Assembly: GCA_947501445.1 (NCBI GenBank)
Contig: CANMVS010000003.1
Coordinates: 372,001-436,000 of the forward strand
Direction of reading: 5' to 3'
DNA: 64,000 bases
Origin: an uncultured Rhizobiaceae group bacterium
Lineage (GTDB): Bacteria; Pseudomonadota; Alphaproteobacteria; Rhizobiales; Rhizobiaceae
This document shows, in pieces, positions 55,408-64,000 of this stretch (within the stretch, counting starts at the first letter, position 1; each line of letters opens with the position of its first letter). The translations under genes were made by a program, and so were the position numbers. The notes beneath the pieces are model-generated. The model had not been told where the DNA came from, made no database searches, and saw only the letters and a list, made by a program, of their open reading frames with translations.

Positions 55408-56166
55408 ATGGCAAACAGTGTTTTACATGTGGCTGATGTCCACAAGAGTTTTGGTGGTCTGCAGGCGCTTAGTGATGTTGATCTCAATGTCGAAGAGGGT
55501 ACAACCCACGCCATCATCGGACCCAATGGTGCAGGTAAATCAACACTGCTGAATGTCTGTGTCGGACGCATCAAACCAGACAGCGGTCATGTGGTATTCA
55601 ATGGCGAGGTGCTCGATGCCCACACACCCGATGAAATCAACCAACTGGGTGTATCCCGGGTCTTTCAAACACCGGAAATCTTCCCTGATCTGACACTGCT
55701 CGACAATGTCATGATCCCGGCATTTGCCCATAGGGATGGTTCTTTCAGCCTCAGACCTTTTTCAAAGCTGCGCCATGAAACAACGATCAGGCAGGAGGCA
55801 GAGCAGGTTTTATCCGATGTTGGACTGGAGGCGTTGCAGACGCGTGAAGCCGCATCATTGTCGCGCGGTGACAAGAGGCGCCTTGAGTTGGCCATGTGCC
55901 TGATCCAGCGCCCCAAACTGCTGCTGCTGGACGAACCAACGGCCGGCATGGCGCGTCATGATACCAATAGAACTGTAGACCTTTTGAAGACCATCAAAGC
56001 ACGTGGTATGACTAAGGTGATCATCGAGCATGATATGCATGTGGTGTTCTCGTTAGCTGACAAAATATCCGTGCTTGCACAGGGTCGCATAATCGCTTCG
56101 GGAACACCTGATGAAATCAAGGGGAACCCGAAAGTACAGGAAGCTTATCTTGGTGGAGCACAATAA
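55408..56166 (+). CDS. Branched-chain amino acid-type ABC ATPase (LivG-like)
   Basis: The 252-residue ATPase has Walker A GPNGAGKST (38-46), a signature LSRGDKRRLELAM that differs from the usual LSGGQ, and Walker B LLLLDEPTAGM. AGGAGG before the ATG at 55408 decides the start against a longer frame from 55240 inside the permease gene. It energises the importer with the LivF-like protein. Confidence 0.93.
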   Translation: MANSVLHVADVHKSFGGLQALSDVDLNVEEGTTHAIIGPNGAGKSTLLNVCVGRIKPDSGHVVFNGEVLDAHTPDEINQLGVSRVFQTPEIFPDLTLLDNVMIPAFAHRDGSFSLRPFSKLRHETTIRQEAEQVLSDVGLEALQTREAASLSRGDKRRLELAMCLIQRPKLLLLDEPTAGMARHDTNRTVDLLKTIKARGMTKVIIEHDMHVVFSLADKISVLAQGRIIASGTPDEIKGNPKVQEAYLGGAQ

Positions 56167-56167
56167 G

Positions 56168-56941
56168 ATGCTGACGAAAACTGATCCAAGCAATCTGAAA
56201 TTGGGTGCGACGGAGTTGGAATTGCCAGAACCTGGAAAGTCTTTTTTTAGCGTACGCGATATTCATGCCTATTATGGCGAATCCTATATTGTGCAAGGCA
56301 TTTCACTGGAGCTCAACGAGGGGGAAATCCTTGCGCTCCTGGGGCGCAATGGTGCAGGAAAAACATCCACATTGCGGGCCATTGCCAGAGTTGATGATCC
56401 GGGGTTGAAAAGCGGCGAAATTTATCTTGGCGGTGAAAGTCTGCACGACAAAAAATCCTATCAGGCTGCCCAGTTGGGCGTGCAACTGGTACCCGAAGAC
56501 CGACGCATCATTGGCGGTCTGACCGTTGAGGAAAATCTGACACTGGCACAGGTTGCAGAACCACGTGGGTGGGAACTGTCACGCATTTATGATCACTTTC
56601 CGCGTCTTGCGGAACGCCGAACCCAGATTGGAACGACCCTGTCGGGTGGCGAGCAGCAGATGCTTTCGGTTGCCAGGGCTCTGGCAAGAGATGTCAAACT
56701 GTTGTTGCTGGATGAACCCTATGAGGGTTTGGCACCGGTCATCGTTCAGGAAATCGAAAAGATTGTCCGGGAGATCAAGGAACTGGGTATTACCACCATC
56801 ATTGTGGAACAAAACGCCGTGGCCGCATTGAAGCTCGCCGACAAGGCTGTGATCATAGATATGGGCGAAGTGGCCTATTCAGGTTCGGCTCAGGACGTTC
56901 TCGACAATGAGGAATTGCGTAACGAATACCTTGCCATCTGA
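56168..56941 (+). CDS. Branched-chain amino acid-type ABC ATPase (LivF-like)
   Basis: The 257-residue ATPase has Walker A GRNGAGKTS (59-67), signature LSGGEQQMLSVARAL and Walker B LLLLDEPYEGL, with an extra N-terminal 25 residues before the domain starts. It begins one base after the LivG-like stop. It completes a five-gene importer operon. Its substrate class follows from the binding protein. Confidence 0.93.
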   Translation: MLTKTDPSNLKLGATELELPEPGKSFFSVRDIHAYYGESYIVQGISLELNEGEILALLGRNGAGKTSTLRAIARVDDPGLKSGEIYLGGESLHDKKSYQAAQLGVQLVPEDRRIIGGLTVEENLTLAQVAEPRGWELSRIYDHFPRLAERRTQIGTTLSGGEQQMLSVARALARDVKLLLLDEPYEGLAPVIVQEIEKIVREIKELGITTIIVEQNAVAALKLADKAVIIDMGEVAYSGSAQDVLDNEELRNEYLAI

Positions 56942-57096
56942 CGTCTGATTGTCCGGGAATGCACCTGTCGTATTGTGTGTTCCGGGCAAGGCGGCAAATA
57001 TAAAATACCCCACCCGGGTGGAGTGCGCCTGCAGATTTGTTATGTTTCCCATAGACCGTTTCAGCGATCTGTCGCAGCTGTGAATAGGGGGGTCAG

Positions 57097-58749
57097 ATGA
57101 CATATTTTAACCTGGGTGAATTCAACCGGGCCATCACAACGAAATCTGAAGAAGCAGGTGTCTGGGCCAATCGCGGTCTGATCTGGACCTATGCCTATAA
57201 CCATCAGGAAGCGATTGCCTGTTTTCAAAAGGCACTCGAGCATGATGAAACCTGCGCCTTTGCCTATTGGGGCATCGCCTATGCCTCCGGACCCAATTAC
57301 AATTTGCCCTGGCGGCTTTATGATCAGGCAGGAAAAGAGCTGGCACTTGCCGCTGCCTTTGATGCAACGGCAATGGCGCATAAAAATATGGCCGGTACCA
57401 CACCAGTTGAGCAGGCCCTGATCAAGGCGTTAGGCGCACGTTATCCACAACGCGATCCCATTGAGGATCAGTCCGGTTGGGACGATGATTTTGCCGATGC
57501 CATGCGCCAGGTCTATCAGACATTTCCGGCGGATCTGGAGGTGCGGGCCATATTTGCAGAAGCCATCATGAACCGCACCCCCTGGCAAATGTGGGATCTG
57601 AAATCCGGTAACATCGCCAAGGGCGCTGGTACCGCTGAGGCGCGTGATGTGCTGGAGAGCGCATTTCAGGATTCACCGCAGGCCTGGCGGCACCCTGGCC
57701 TGCTGCACCTGTATATTCATCTCATGGAGATGTCGCCGTTCCCGCAAAAGGCACTGCGTGTGGGTGATCATTTGCGCACCCTGGTGCCTGACGCCGGGCA
57801 CCTGATACATATGCCGACCCATATAGATATTCTGTGCGGTCTCTATCAGGATGTTGTGGTCTACAACGAAAAAGCCATTGCCGCCGATCACCGGTATCTG
57901 GATCAGGCTGATGCACTGAGCTTTTATGCTTTGTACCGGGCGCACAATTATCATTTTGCCATTTATGGAGCGATGTTTCTTGGGCGCGGTGAGACAGCGT
58001 TAAAACTGGCAGAAGCATTGATTGAGACGATACCTGAGGCGCTACTGCTGGTTCAGTCGCCGCCGATGGCTGATTTCGTGGAAGCCTTTATTTCAATGAA
58101 ACAACACGTCCTTGTGAGGTTTGGAAAATGGCATGAAATAATCGCACAATCACAGCCGAATGACGACACGCTCTATTGTTGCACCACCGCCTTTATGTAT
58201 TACGCAAAATCAGTGGCGCATTCAGCACTTGGCAATATTGTCGAGGCTGAAAATGAACGATCGGCATTTTTGGCAGCCAAGGCAAAAGTGCCTGAAACCC
58301 GGCTTGTGCACAATAATAAGGTCGTAGATTTGCTGGATATCGCCGAGGAAATGCTCAACGGTGAACTGGAATACCGTCGTGGAAATTTTGATGTGGCATT
58401 TGCTCATCTTCGTCAGTCGGTCGCATTGGATGATGCATTGCCCTATGACGAACCCTGGGGTTGGATGCAGCCGACCCGTCATGCATTGGGAGCGCTGTTG
58501 TTGGAGCAAAACCGTGCTGAAGAAGCAGAAAAAATCTACCGGGCGGATCTCGGGCTGGATCAGACATTGAGCCGGGCCTGCCAGCACCCAAACAACATCT
58601 GGAGCCTGCATGGCCTTTATGAGTGTCTGCAGCGTCGTGGAGAAAAGGTGGAATCACCGCTGATCAAGCAACAGCTCGATCTTGCACAGGCGCGTGCGGA
58701 AGTGGAGGTCAGGGCATCGTGTTTTTGCCGGAGAAGTAGTGCCGCATAG
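57097..58749 (+). CDS. Tetratricopeptide repeat protein (TTC38-like)
   Basis: The 550-residue protein has TPR motifs from the start (ANRGLIWTYAYNHQEAIACFQKALEHD) and resembles the TTC38-like family of long bacterial TPR proteins. A conserved histidine cluster is visible in LLHLYIHLMEMSPFPQKAL and AGHLIHMPTHIDI, with H residues spaced as if to bind a metal. No membrane segment or signal peptide is seen, so it is cytosolic. It follows the Liv operon by 155 bases on the same strand behind a strong GGGGGG site and may be co-transcribed. A role with the importer is possible but unproven. Confidence 0.75.
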   Translation: MTYFNLGEFNRAITTKSEEAGVWANRGLIWTYAYNHQEAIACFQKALEHDETCAFAYWGIAYASGPNYNLPWRLYDQAGKELALAAAFDATAMAHKNMAGTTPVEQALIKALGARYPQRDPIEDQSGWDDDFADAMRQVYQTFPADLEVRAIFAEAIMNRTPWQMWDLKSGNIAKGAGTAEARDVLESAFQDSPQAWRHPGLLHLYIHLMEMSPFPQKALRVGDHLRTLVPDAGHLIHMPTHIDILCGLYQDVVVYNEKAIAADHRYLDQADALSFYALYRAHNYHFAIYGAMFLGRGETALKLAEALIETIPEALLLVQSPPMADFVEAFISMKQHVLVRFGKWHEIIAQSQPNDDTLYCCTTAFMYYAKSVAHSALGNIVEAENERSAFLAAKAKVPETRLVHNNKVVDLLDIAEEMLNGELEYRRGNFDVAFAHLRQSVALDDALPYDEPWGWMQPTRHALGALLLEQNRAEEAEKIYRADLGLDQTLSRACQHPNNIWSLHGLYECLQRRGEKVESPLIKQQLDLAQARAEVEVRASCFCRRSSAA

Positions 58750-58755
58750 ACGTTT

Positions 58756-59805
58756 TCAATCACCAACGGATGCAGCGCTTCGAAAGGCGGATGGCGACAG
58801 GCCGGTGGACCGCTGGAATTCACGATTGAAATTCGACTTGGTCTGAAAACCGGCCTCATAGAGAATTTCCGTGATTGTCTTTTCTGTGTCGCGCAGCATT
58901 CGGCAGGATTCATCGACCCTGTAACGATTGACATATTGGGAGAAATTTTGCCCCGTCACGCGGTTGACGGCCCTGGATATCGCCCGTGCCGGCAGATTGA
59001 GTTGGCGGGCGATCCGGGTGATATTTATATTCGCGTCGAGATAGGATTTCTTGCCCATCATTTGTTTTTCCAGCAAATCGAATACCACCAGATCGTCAGC
59101 GGATGCGCTTGTTTGTGGTGTGGAAGCACCGTGCGATGGCAAACCAATGGAACCAGGCTGATACTCAGGCGGAATGATGAGCGTTGCGATCATGATCAAT
59201 ATCAGCAGCAGGCTGCCGGTAGATAACAGAACGGATACAGCCGCTCCGCCGAAAAACACAATGTTGACATAGATCGCAGCGTCAATGACCGAGATGAGAA
59301 GAAGAATGGTTGCAGTCACCAGGGTTGCACGCGCGAGGATCACCATGTCGCGTGTGCTTGAATTTTCAAACGAATCCGGGCCTTTACGCGCCAGGAGGCA
59401 AAGCTGGAACGCGTAAAAAACGAAGCTGCACCAGATGATGAGGTCAATGGATACAGGCAATGGTGCATTGAACCATTGAACTGCGGCGACGGGCAAAGCC
59501 GGAAGAATATGTACCATGTCGCGCCAGGCAAGGGAGGTGTCGTCGCCAGCACCAAGGGATCGAAAGGCGAGATAGGCCAAAGGCCCAATGAACATGGCAA
59601 GGACCGGTTGAACCAAAATCATAAAGGAAATTGAATAGCCGTATCGCAACCCTGAAAGAATCCCCTGCACGGCCAGTAGTGCAAAAAACAGACTGATCAG
59701 AATACCGGCAGGTCCACGGCCTTCGCGCAGTAACAGCACCCGGACAGCAACAACGCCAGCAAGCAGCGCTGCTGAAAAGGGTAGCGGAATAGAAATAATG
59801 TCCAT
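58756..59805 (-). CDS. AraC-family regulator with membrane-spanning N-terminal half
   Basis: The 349-residue protein has six to seven predicted membrane segments in the first 210 residues (e.g. FSAALLAGVVAVRVLLL, LVTATILLLISVID) and a C-terminal AraC helix-turn-helix (ITRIARQLNLPARAISRAV, ITEILYEAGFQTKSNFNREF). Membrane-bound AraC regulators sense an external or membrane signal. It ends six bases after the TPR gene stop in a convergent pair. Target genes are unknown. Confidence 0.85.
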   Translation of the reverse strand: MDIISIPLPFSAALLAGVVAVRVLLLREGRGPAGILISLFFALLAVQGILSGLRYGYSISFMILVQPVLAMFIGPLAYLAFRSLGAGDDTSLAWRDMVHILPALPVAAVQWFNAPLPVSIDLIIWCSFVFYAFQLCLLARKGPDSFENSSTRDMVILARATLVTATILLLISVIDAAIYVNIVFFGGAAVSVLLSTGSLLLILIMIATLIIPPEYQPGSIGLPSHGASTPQTSASADDLVVFDLLEKQMMGKKSYLDANINITRIARQLNLPARAISRAVNRVTGQNFSQYVNRYRVDESCRMLRDTEKTITEILYEAGFQTKSNFNREFQRSTGLSPSAFRSAASVGD

Positions 59806-60043
59806 CAGATACAGTCAACTTTATTGGCGTCAGTGATTTATAGCGCTCCATGCGGTAACGCGCATCGCATTCATACACCCTTGCAGGCGACAATGTCGCA
59901 GGAACATGTCTCAAATCATGATGGAGTACGTCCTGAATCGCGATTTTGGACGCCTTGTTTGGCCGTTCGTGAACAATTGCACCCTGTCACAGGTTGGTCA
60001 GGCAATTGCCGGAACCATCGGAAAATCATGAAGGGATGCGGCT

Positions 60044-60637
60044 GTGCTATTTCTCAAAGAGACTGGAATTTTTGTAGGAGCGCTGTTCATTGTCTCTCTG
60101 ACGTTGCTTGCTCCGGCATCGGCAGATACCCGCAAACCACTATTGGATAGGCCTGAACCGGTCATGAACCAATTGTTGGAACGCGCATGGGCTGTGGTTT
60201 ATGCGCCAGGCATGAAGCGGGGTTCATTATTGATGCTGCGGGGGGCCATCGGCCACGCATCTGTGACAGTTCGTGACCGCGATAGCGCCTGGTGCAAGCC
60301 GCGTTCCCTGCGACTGTTGCTGGGTGGCTTCTCGGGCAATTCCATAGGAATATCTGATGGTGGACCGGTTGCCGCCCTGGTTATGAACCAATGGACCGCA
60401 TGGTCGATGCGCAATGGAGAGGACATTGTCAGTGACACTTTGAAGGTCCGTGATTTCAAGCCAGGACAATTGGTCATACCCTGGGATGCTGACGTCATTC
60501 TGGTTGGTAATGTGTCTCCCGATGACGGGTTCGTCTTCAACATGGGAAGTACGCTCATCGCCGATATTTTTGGTGCAGGCAAAACAAATGACGCCTGCCG
60601 GTATGGTAGCGCTATGGAAGCATTGATGACCCGCTAA
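60044..60637 (+). CDS. Secreted hypothetical protein
   Basis: The 197-residue protein has a signal peptide (GIFVGALFIVSLTLLAPASA), then a mature part with GSLLMLRGAIGHASVTVRDRD, GGPVAALVMNQWTAWSM and VIPWDADVILVGNVSPDDG. It looks beta-rich. No known family was recognised. The GTG start at 60044 has AGGGA eight bases upstream. The gene stands alone between an AraC-type regulator and a cupin gene. Confidence 0.6.
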   Translation: MLFLKETGIFVGALFIVSLTLLAPASADTRKPLLDRPEPVMNQLLERAWAVVYAPGMKRGSLLMLRGAIGHASVTVRDRDSAWCKPRSLRLLLGGFSGNSIGISDGGPVAALVMNQWTAWSMRNGEDIVSDTLKVRDFKPGQLVIPWDADVILVGNVSPDDGFVFNMGSTLIADIFGAGKTNDACRYGSAMEALMTR

Positions 60638-60661
60638 ACAGTTGCTTTCCGTCAGACAAGC

Positions 60662-61114
60662 TCAGATATTTGATCCCGGAACCGTGAACCCGGGTTCCGT
60701 CAATTCAAACCCATCAAATTGAAACCCGGGAGAGACCGTGCATCCAACCAGTGTCCACTTGCCTGTTGTTTTGGCGGCCTGCCAGTGATCCTTTGGAACA
60801 ATGATTTGTGGCGCCTGGTTGTTCAAAACGTCTGGGCCAAGCACATGGTCTGATGCCGGCCCAGATTCATCCCGCGCCATGGAAAGCAACAAGGGTGCGC
60901 CGGCATAGTAGTGCCATATCTCGGTTGCATCGACCCGGTGCCAGTGGCTGCGTTCTTCGGCGCGCAGCAGAAAATAGATGCAGGTGCCGGCGGCCCGTTC
61001 ATCATTGGCTGTCTCATGCTGCCAGGTCTGGCGATACCACCCACCCTCGGGATGTCTGGCCAACTGCAGAGCGTCAATAAGTGCCTCAGCTTCTTCGATG
61101 TTTTGGCTATCCAT
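60662..61114 (-). CDS. Cupin DUF985 family protein
   Basis: The 150-residue protein matches DUF985 (cupin_5): HPEGGWYRQTWQH near the start, FLLRAEERSHWHRVDATEIWHYYAG with the histidine-rich metal site, and CTVSPGFQFDGFEL at the end. The fold is a single-domain cupin that binds a metal; the ligand or reaction is not known. It follows the MFS exporter gene on the same strand by 61 bases and may be co-transcribed. Confidence 0.85.
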   Translation of the reverse strand: MDSQNIEEAEALIDALQLARHPEGGWYRQTWQHETANDERAAGTCIYFLLRAEERSHWHRVDATEIWHYYAGAPLLLSMARDESGPASDHVLGPDVLNNQAPQIIVPKDHWQAAKTTGKWTLVGCTVSPGFQFDGFELTEPGFTVPGSNI

Positions 61115-61175
61115 AATCCGTATCTTTCATGGTTCTTGAGTGTTGAGGGACACAATGTGCAAGCGCCTGCATTGT

Positions 61176-62516
61176 TCAGCCCTGGGTTGGCCAAACGGTG
61201 TGTTCATCATCGATCACAAAGACATGTCGATGGCGGCGCGTGCCACTGCTCGGCGCGGCTTCCTTGAAGTGTTGATGGTCTGCCGGCAGGTCATCATGGC
61301 TATGTTCAATGACCCGACTGTCCTCATGCGGCCAGACAAAATAACCGGTGATCAGGGACAGGGCGGCAAGCCCCGCCAGCCCGAGCATCATTGCGGCCAT
61401 GCCAACGCTGTTTCCGAGGGTCCCGGCAAGTGGATAGGCAACGAGCCAGCAGGCGTGAGAAAGAGCAAACTGGGCTGCAAAAATCGCAGCCCGGTCTTCC
61501 GCATGTGCAGAACGACGCAGCAGCCGTCCGGACGGTGTGAGGATGGATGCATAAAACAATCCGATAAGGAACCAGATCCCCAACAGCAATGGCCAGGATA
61601 CCCAGCCGGCCAACTGGATCCGCAGGCCGAAAACAGTCAGCACAGTCGCGGCCATGAATGCACCGATCATCATGACACGGCGATCCGGCAATGCATTCAG
61701 CAGGGAGGGCAGTACCAAAGCAGATAACATTGATCCGAGGCCAAAGCAGGCAAAAGCCACGGCCACATCACTTTCTGTGCCATTATAAAAGACACGCACG
61801 ATGACAATTGTATTTACAATGACCACCGCGCCTACTGATGCGGCCGCGAGATTGAGCGCGAGAAGGCCACGCAACCGGGGCGTCGCCAGATAAATACGGG
61901 CGCCACGCGAGAGCCGGTCTGCAAACCCGCGGCGTTTTGTGATCTGGAGGCCAGGCACCTGTGTGGCCATGATCAACAGTGATGAAAACAAAAAACCGAT
62001 GGCTGTTCCAGCATACAGCCAGTGAAAGCTGATCACGCTCAAGGCCAATCCGGCAAGAACCGGGCTGACGACATTCTCCAGATCATAGGCCAGCCGCGAT
62101 AGTGACAGGGCTTTGGTATAGTCAGCTTCCGCTGGAAGAATATCTGGAATTAGCGCCTGAAATGTCGGGGTGAATGTGGCAGATGCAGCCTGCAATACGA
62201 AGATCAGCAGGTAAATCTGCCAGATTGCATCAACAAACGGCAACATCAGTGCAATTACAACTCGCAACAGGTCTGCTGCAATGAGAACCCTTTTACGGTC
62301 CAGTTGTCCGGCCAGCGCGTTGGCGATGGGTGAGAAGCCAACATAGGCCACCATCTTGATGGTCAAAGCCATGCCCAAAACGGCCCCGGCGGCCCCACCT
62401 GCAATTTCATAGGCAGACAGTCCCAATGCTACTGTCAAAAGGCCAGTCCCCAAAAGGGCGACGATCTGAGCAGAAAACAATCTGGCGTATGTTCGATTGG
62501 CAAGAATCGCGAGCAT
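61176..62516 (-). CDS. MFS transporter with histidine-rich C-terminal tail
   Basis: The 446-residue protein has twelve predicted membrane segments and the MFS loop ANALAGQLDRKRVLIAADLLR. It ends in a cytosolic tail rich in histidine and acidic residues (HSHDDLPADHQHF and RRHRHVFVIDDEH), which may bind a metal ion. It probably exports a drug-like or metal-linked compound. The ATG at 62516 is chosen over an in-frame TTG at 62522. The downstream DUF985 cupin gene may be part of the same transcript. Confidence 0.85.
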   Translation of the reverse strand: MLAILANRTYARLFSAQIVALLGTGLLTVALGLSAYEIAGGAAGAVLGMALTIKMVAYVGFSPIANALAGQLDRKRVLIAADLLRVVIALMLPFVDAIWQIYLLIFVLQAASATFTPTFQALIPDILPAEADYTKALSLSRLAYDLENVVSPVLAGLALSVISFHWLYAGTAIGFLFSSLLIMATQVPGLQITKRRGFADRLSRGARIYLATPRLRGLLALNLAAASVGAVVIVNTIVIVRVFYNGTESDVAVAFACFGLGSMLSALVLPSLLNALPDRRVMMIGAFMAATVLTVFGLRIQLAGWVSWPLLLGIWFLIGLFYASILTPSGRLLRRSAHAEDRAAIFAAQFALSHACWLVAYPLAGTLGNSVGMAAMMLGLAGLAALSLITGYFVWPHEDSRVIEHSHDDLPADHQHFKEAAPSSGTRRHRHVFVIDDEHTVWPTQG

Positions 62517-62703
62517 GGGCAAAACCTATCACATGGTTTTGGAGAGTTAATACCCGGTTTGTCTGGTATAAGGTGTAACATTGCCGAGGGAACTGTGGAC
62601 TGTGACAATGTGACTGTTAAAATGAGCCGGGGACATATTATGTCGCAGTATTTTGGTGCCTTGGGAAGGGGATCACCAGCGCGCTGCATTCAGGGCTTTT
62701 GCT

Positions 62704-63561
62704 ATGCAAAAAATTGTTTTTCGATTCAAGGCACTCCTGTCTCTATATCTTGTTGTCTTCAGTATTGGGCTTTGTAGCGTTCATGCACAGGACAATATCG
62801 AGGTGGATGTGGAACTCGTTCTGGCTGTTGATGTTTCACGTTCAATGACCGGATTTGAGTTGGAAATTCAGCGGCGCGGTTACGCCGAAGCGCTTGTCAG
62901 TGCACCGGTGGTTCAGGCCATCCAGGATGGGCTTTTAGGGCGAATTGCACTGACCTATATAGAATGGGGTGGCAGCCAGTGGCAGCGCACCATCATCGAC
63001 TGGACGCTGATCGAAAATCGCGAAGATGTTGAGATGTTTGCAGCCCGTCTGACCGCGCAATTTGATGGTTCGTTACGACGAACGTCGATTTCGGGCATCA
63101 TTGATCATGCCTCCGGCCAGTTTGACAGCAATGGATTTACGGCCCGTCGGCAGATCATAGATATCTCCGGTGATGGTCCCAATAATCAGGGCCGACCGGT
63201 TCAAGAGGCCCGAGATCAGGCTTTGTTGAAAGGCATAACGATAAATGGCCTGCCATTGATGACCCGGCAGGGGCTGGGGATGCAATTTCATCTGGATGAC
63301 CTTGACGATTACTACACCAATTGCGTGATTGGTGGGCCCGGTTCATTTGTGATTCCTGTCGTCGAGTGGGACGGATTTGCCGAAGCTGTACGCAGAAAAC
63401 TGCAACTCGAACTGGCGCGGAATTCACCCATGTCCCGTCAGTGGCCTATTCACAAAGTAGCATTCACCGGTGCACAGGAAAACGGCTACGATTGCCTGAT
63501 TGGTGAAAAGATATGGCAGTATTTTATGGAACAATATCCGCTGTTGGAACGCAGCCCCTGA
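62704..63561 (+). CDS. DUF1194 family VWA-like secreted protein
   Basis: The 285-residue protein has a signal peptide (ALLSLYLVVFSIGLCSVHA) and a von Willebrand A-like domain with the MIDAS-type motif DVSRSMT (about residues 43-49), and TSISGIIDHASGQF and DISGDGPNN later. It matches the alphaproteobacterial DUF1194 family, secreted and of unknown function, which probably binds a partner through a metal ion. The start at 62704 begins the signal peptide; the upstream frame is not protein-like. It diverges from the MFS gene. Confidence 0.85.
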   Translation: MQKIVFRFKALLSLYLVVFSIGLCSVHAQDNIEVDVELVLAVDVSRSMTGFELEIQRRGYAEALVSAPVVQAIQDGLLGRIALTYIEWGGSQWQRTIIDWTLIENREDVEMFAARLTAQFDGSLRRTSISGIIDHASGQFDSNGFTARRQIIDISGDGPNNQGRPVQEARDQALLKGITINGLPLMTRQGLGMQFHLDDLDDYYTNCVIGGPGSFVIPVVEWDGFAEAVRRKLQLELARNSPMSRQWPIHKVAFTGAQENGYDCLIGEKIWQYFMEQYPLLERSP

Positions 63562-63580
63562 GGTGCATGATGGTCAAGTT

Positions 63581-64000
63581 TCAGCGCGCATTGATCTGAT
63601 CAAAAATCCACCGGTAGGTTTTCTCAATTCCGTCAGCAAGCCGGTAGTCAGGCTCCCAGCCAAGCTTTTCACGAATGAGGCGGTTGTCGGAGTTCCTGCC
63701 GCGCACCCCCAATGGACCAGGAATGTGAACAACTGTAAGATTCTTACCTGCAATATCCATGATCAGACCAGCAAGCTGATTGATGGATACCATTTCCTCT
63801 GAGCCAATATTGACAGGTCCTTCAAAGTCGCTGTCCATGAGACGCAGCGAACCCTCAACACAGGCGTCCACATACAGGAACGAGCGGGTCTGTTTGCCAT
63901 CGCCCCAAATCTCGATTGAACCGCCATTTGCTGCTTCTGCGATTTTGCGGCAGAGCGCGGCGGGCACTTTTTCCCGGCCGCCACACCAGGTCCCTTCAGG
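63581..64000 (-). CDS. GDP-mannose 3,5-epimerase-like protein (5' part outside window)
   Basis: The gene runs off the right edge; 139 C-terminal residues are visible. They closely follow plant-type GDP-mannose 3,5-epimerase: GTWCGGREKVPAALCRK, WGDGKQTRSFLYVDACVEG, PVNIGSEEMVSINQLA and PGPLGVRGRNSDN, then LGWEPDYRLADGIEKTY. This SDR enzyme makes GDP-L-galactose (and GDP-gulose) from GDP-mannose, usually for cell-surface polysaccharide. The Rossmann part and the catalytic Y-K pair lie outside the window, so activity cannot be confirmed from this piece. Confidence 0.8.
   Translation of the reverse strand, partial: PEGTWCGGREKVPAALCRKIAEAANGGSIEIWGDGKQTRSFLYVDACVEGSLRLMDSDFEGPVNIGSEEMVSINQLAGLIMDIAGKNLTVVHIPGPLGVRGRNSDNRLIREKLGWEPDYRLADGIEKTYRWIFDQINAR

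Noticed and set aside
57053-57075. Possible ninth copy of the two-hairpin repeat before the TPR gene
   Set aside because: Only GACCGTTTCA matches the family; the rest differs, so chance is likely.
1-64000. CRISPR array, tRNA, rRNA, prophage or integrase
   Set aside because: No regular repeat-spacer pattern, no tRNA-like cloverleaf with TTCGA loop between genes, no phage or integrase protein among the genes. The dispersed repeats are too far apart and unequal to be CRISPR repeats.

Overview
The window looks like part of the chromosome of a marine or soil alphaproteobacterium of the order Hyphomicrobiales (Rhizobiales). The pointers are a C4-pathway 5-aminolevulinate synthase, a PodJ-like polar scaffold with Sel1 repeats, TIGR02186/TauE, DUF1194, DUF6460 and DUF952 genes typical of that group, a ligase-associated Lhr-type helicase/PdeM pair, and densely packed ABC-transporter operons. 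No rRNA, tRNA, CRISPR array, prophage or plasmid gene was seen. The order is inferred from gene content, not from a marker phylogeny.

Layout. 1-2128: 3' part of an autotransporter. 2231-3742: flavin monooxygenase. 4134-13524: a sugar catabolism island (class I aldolase, Gfo/Idh dehydrogenase, D-lyxose isomerase, PfkB kinase, RbsABC-type importer, mutarotase-like protein) led by a perfect LacI-type operator and closed by a convergent LacI-family repressor. 13850-20870: small metabolic and regulatory genes (AraC, VOC, acyl-CoA synthetase, ArsR with two SRPBCC proteins, nitroreductase, YdcF). 21058-27598: a four-gene beta-oxidation operon behind a long palindrome. 28059-31676: PodJ-like polarity factor. 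32218-37268: TauE/TIGR02186 pair and the helicase/PdeM repair pair. 37339-39650: aroQ, Gfo/Idh and HpcH aldolase operon, with a miniature transposon (MITE) just upstream. 40215-44468: small membrane protein, MATE exporter, pyrD-DUF952 and small hypothetical genes. 44995-49236: a LuxR-type response regulator convergent with an SLC5-fused hybrid histidine kinase (CrbSR-like). 49526-51430: mscL and hemA. 51782-58749: a complete Liv-type ABC operon followed by a TPR protein. 58756-63561: AraC regulator, DUF985 cupin, MFS exporter, DUF1194 protein. Right edge: a GDP-mannose 3,5-epimerase-like gene cut by the window.

The most unusual non-coding signal is a dispersed intergenic repeat of about 100 bases made of two hairpins. 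Eight full or partial copies occur (near 8934, 17130, 18475, 20056, 20918, 45655, 49402 and 49955). Half lie exactly between convergent genes, one sits inside the sugar ABC operon, and one supplies the stop codon of the response regulator. A second, different element at 39752-40012 has 34-base terminal inverted repeats and a TA target duplication.

Physiologically the window describes a heterotroph. It imports sugars and amino acids through ABC systems, degrades fatty acids, and probably senses acetate or a similar small carbon compound through the CrbSR-like pair. It may link haem synthesis to oxygen through an Fnr/FixK box in front of hemA. The sugar island is the best candidate for an undescribed pathway: an isomerase, kinase, aldolase and dehydrogenase set with its own importer and repressor, whose substrate cannot be read from sequence alone.
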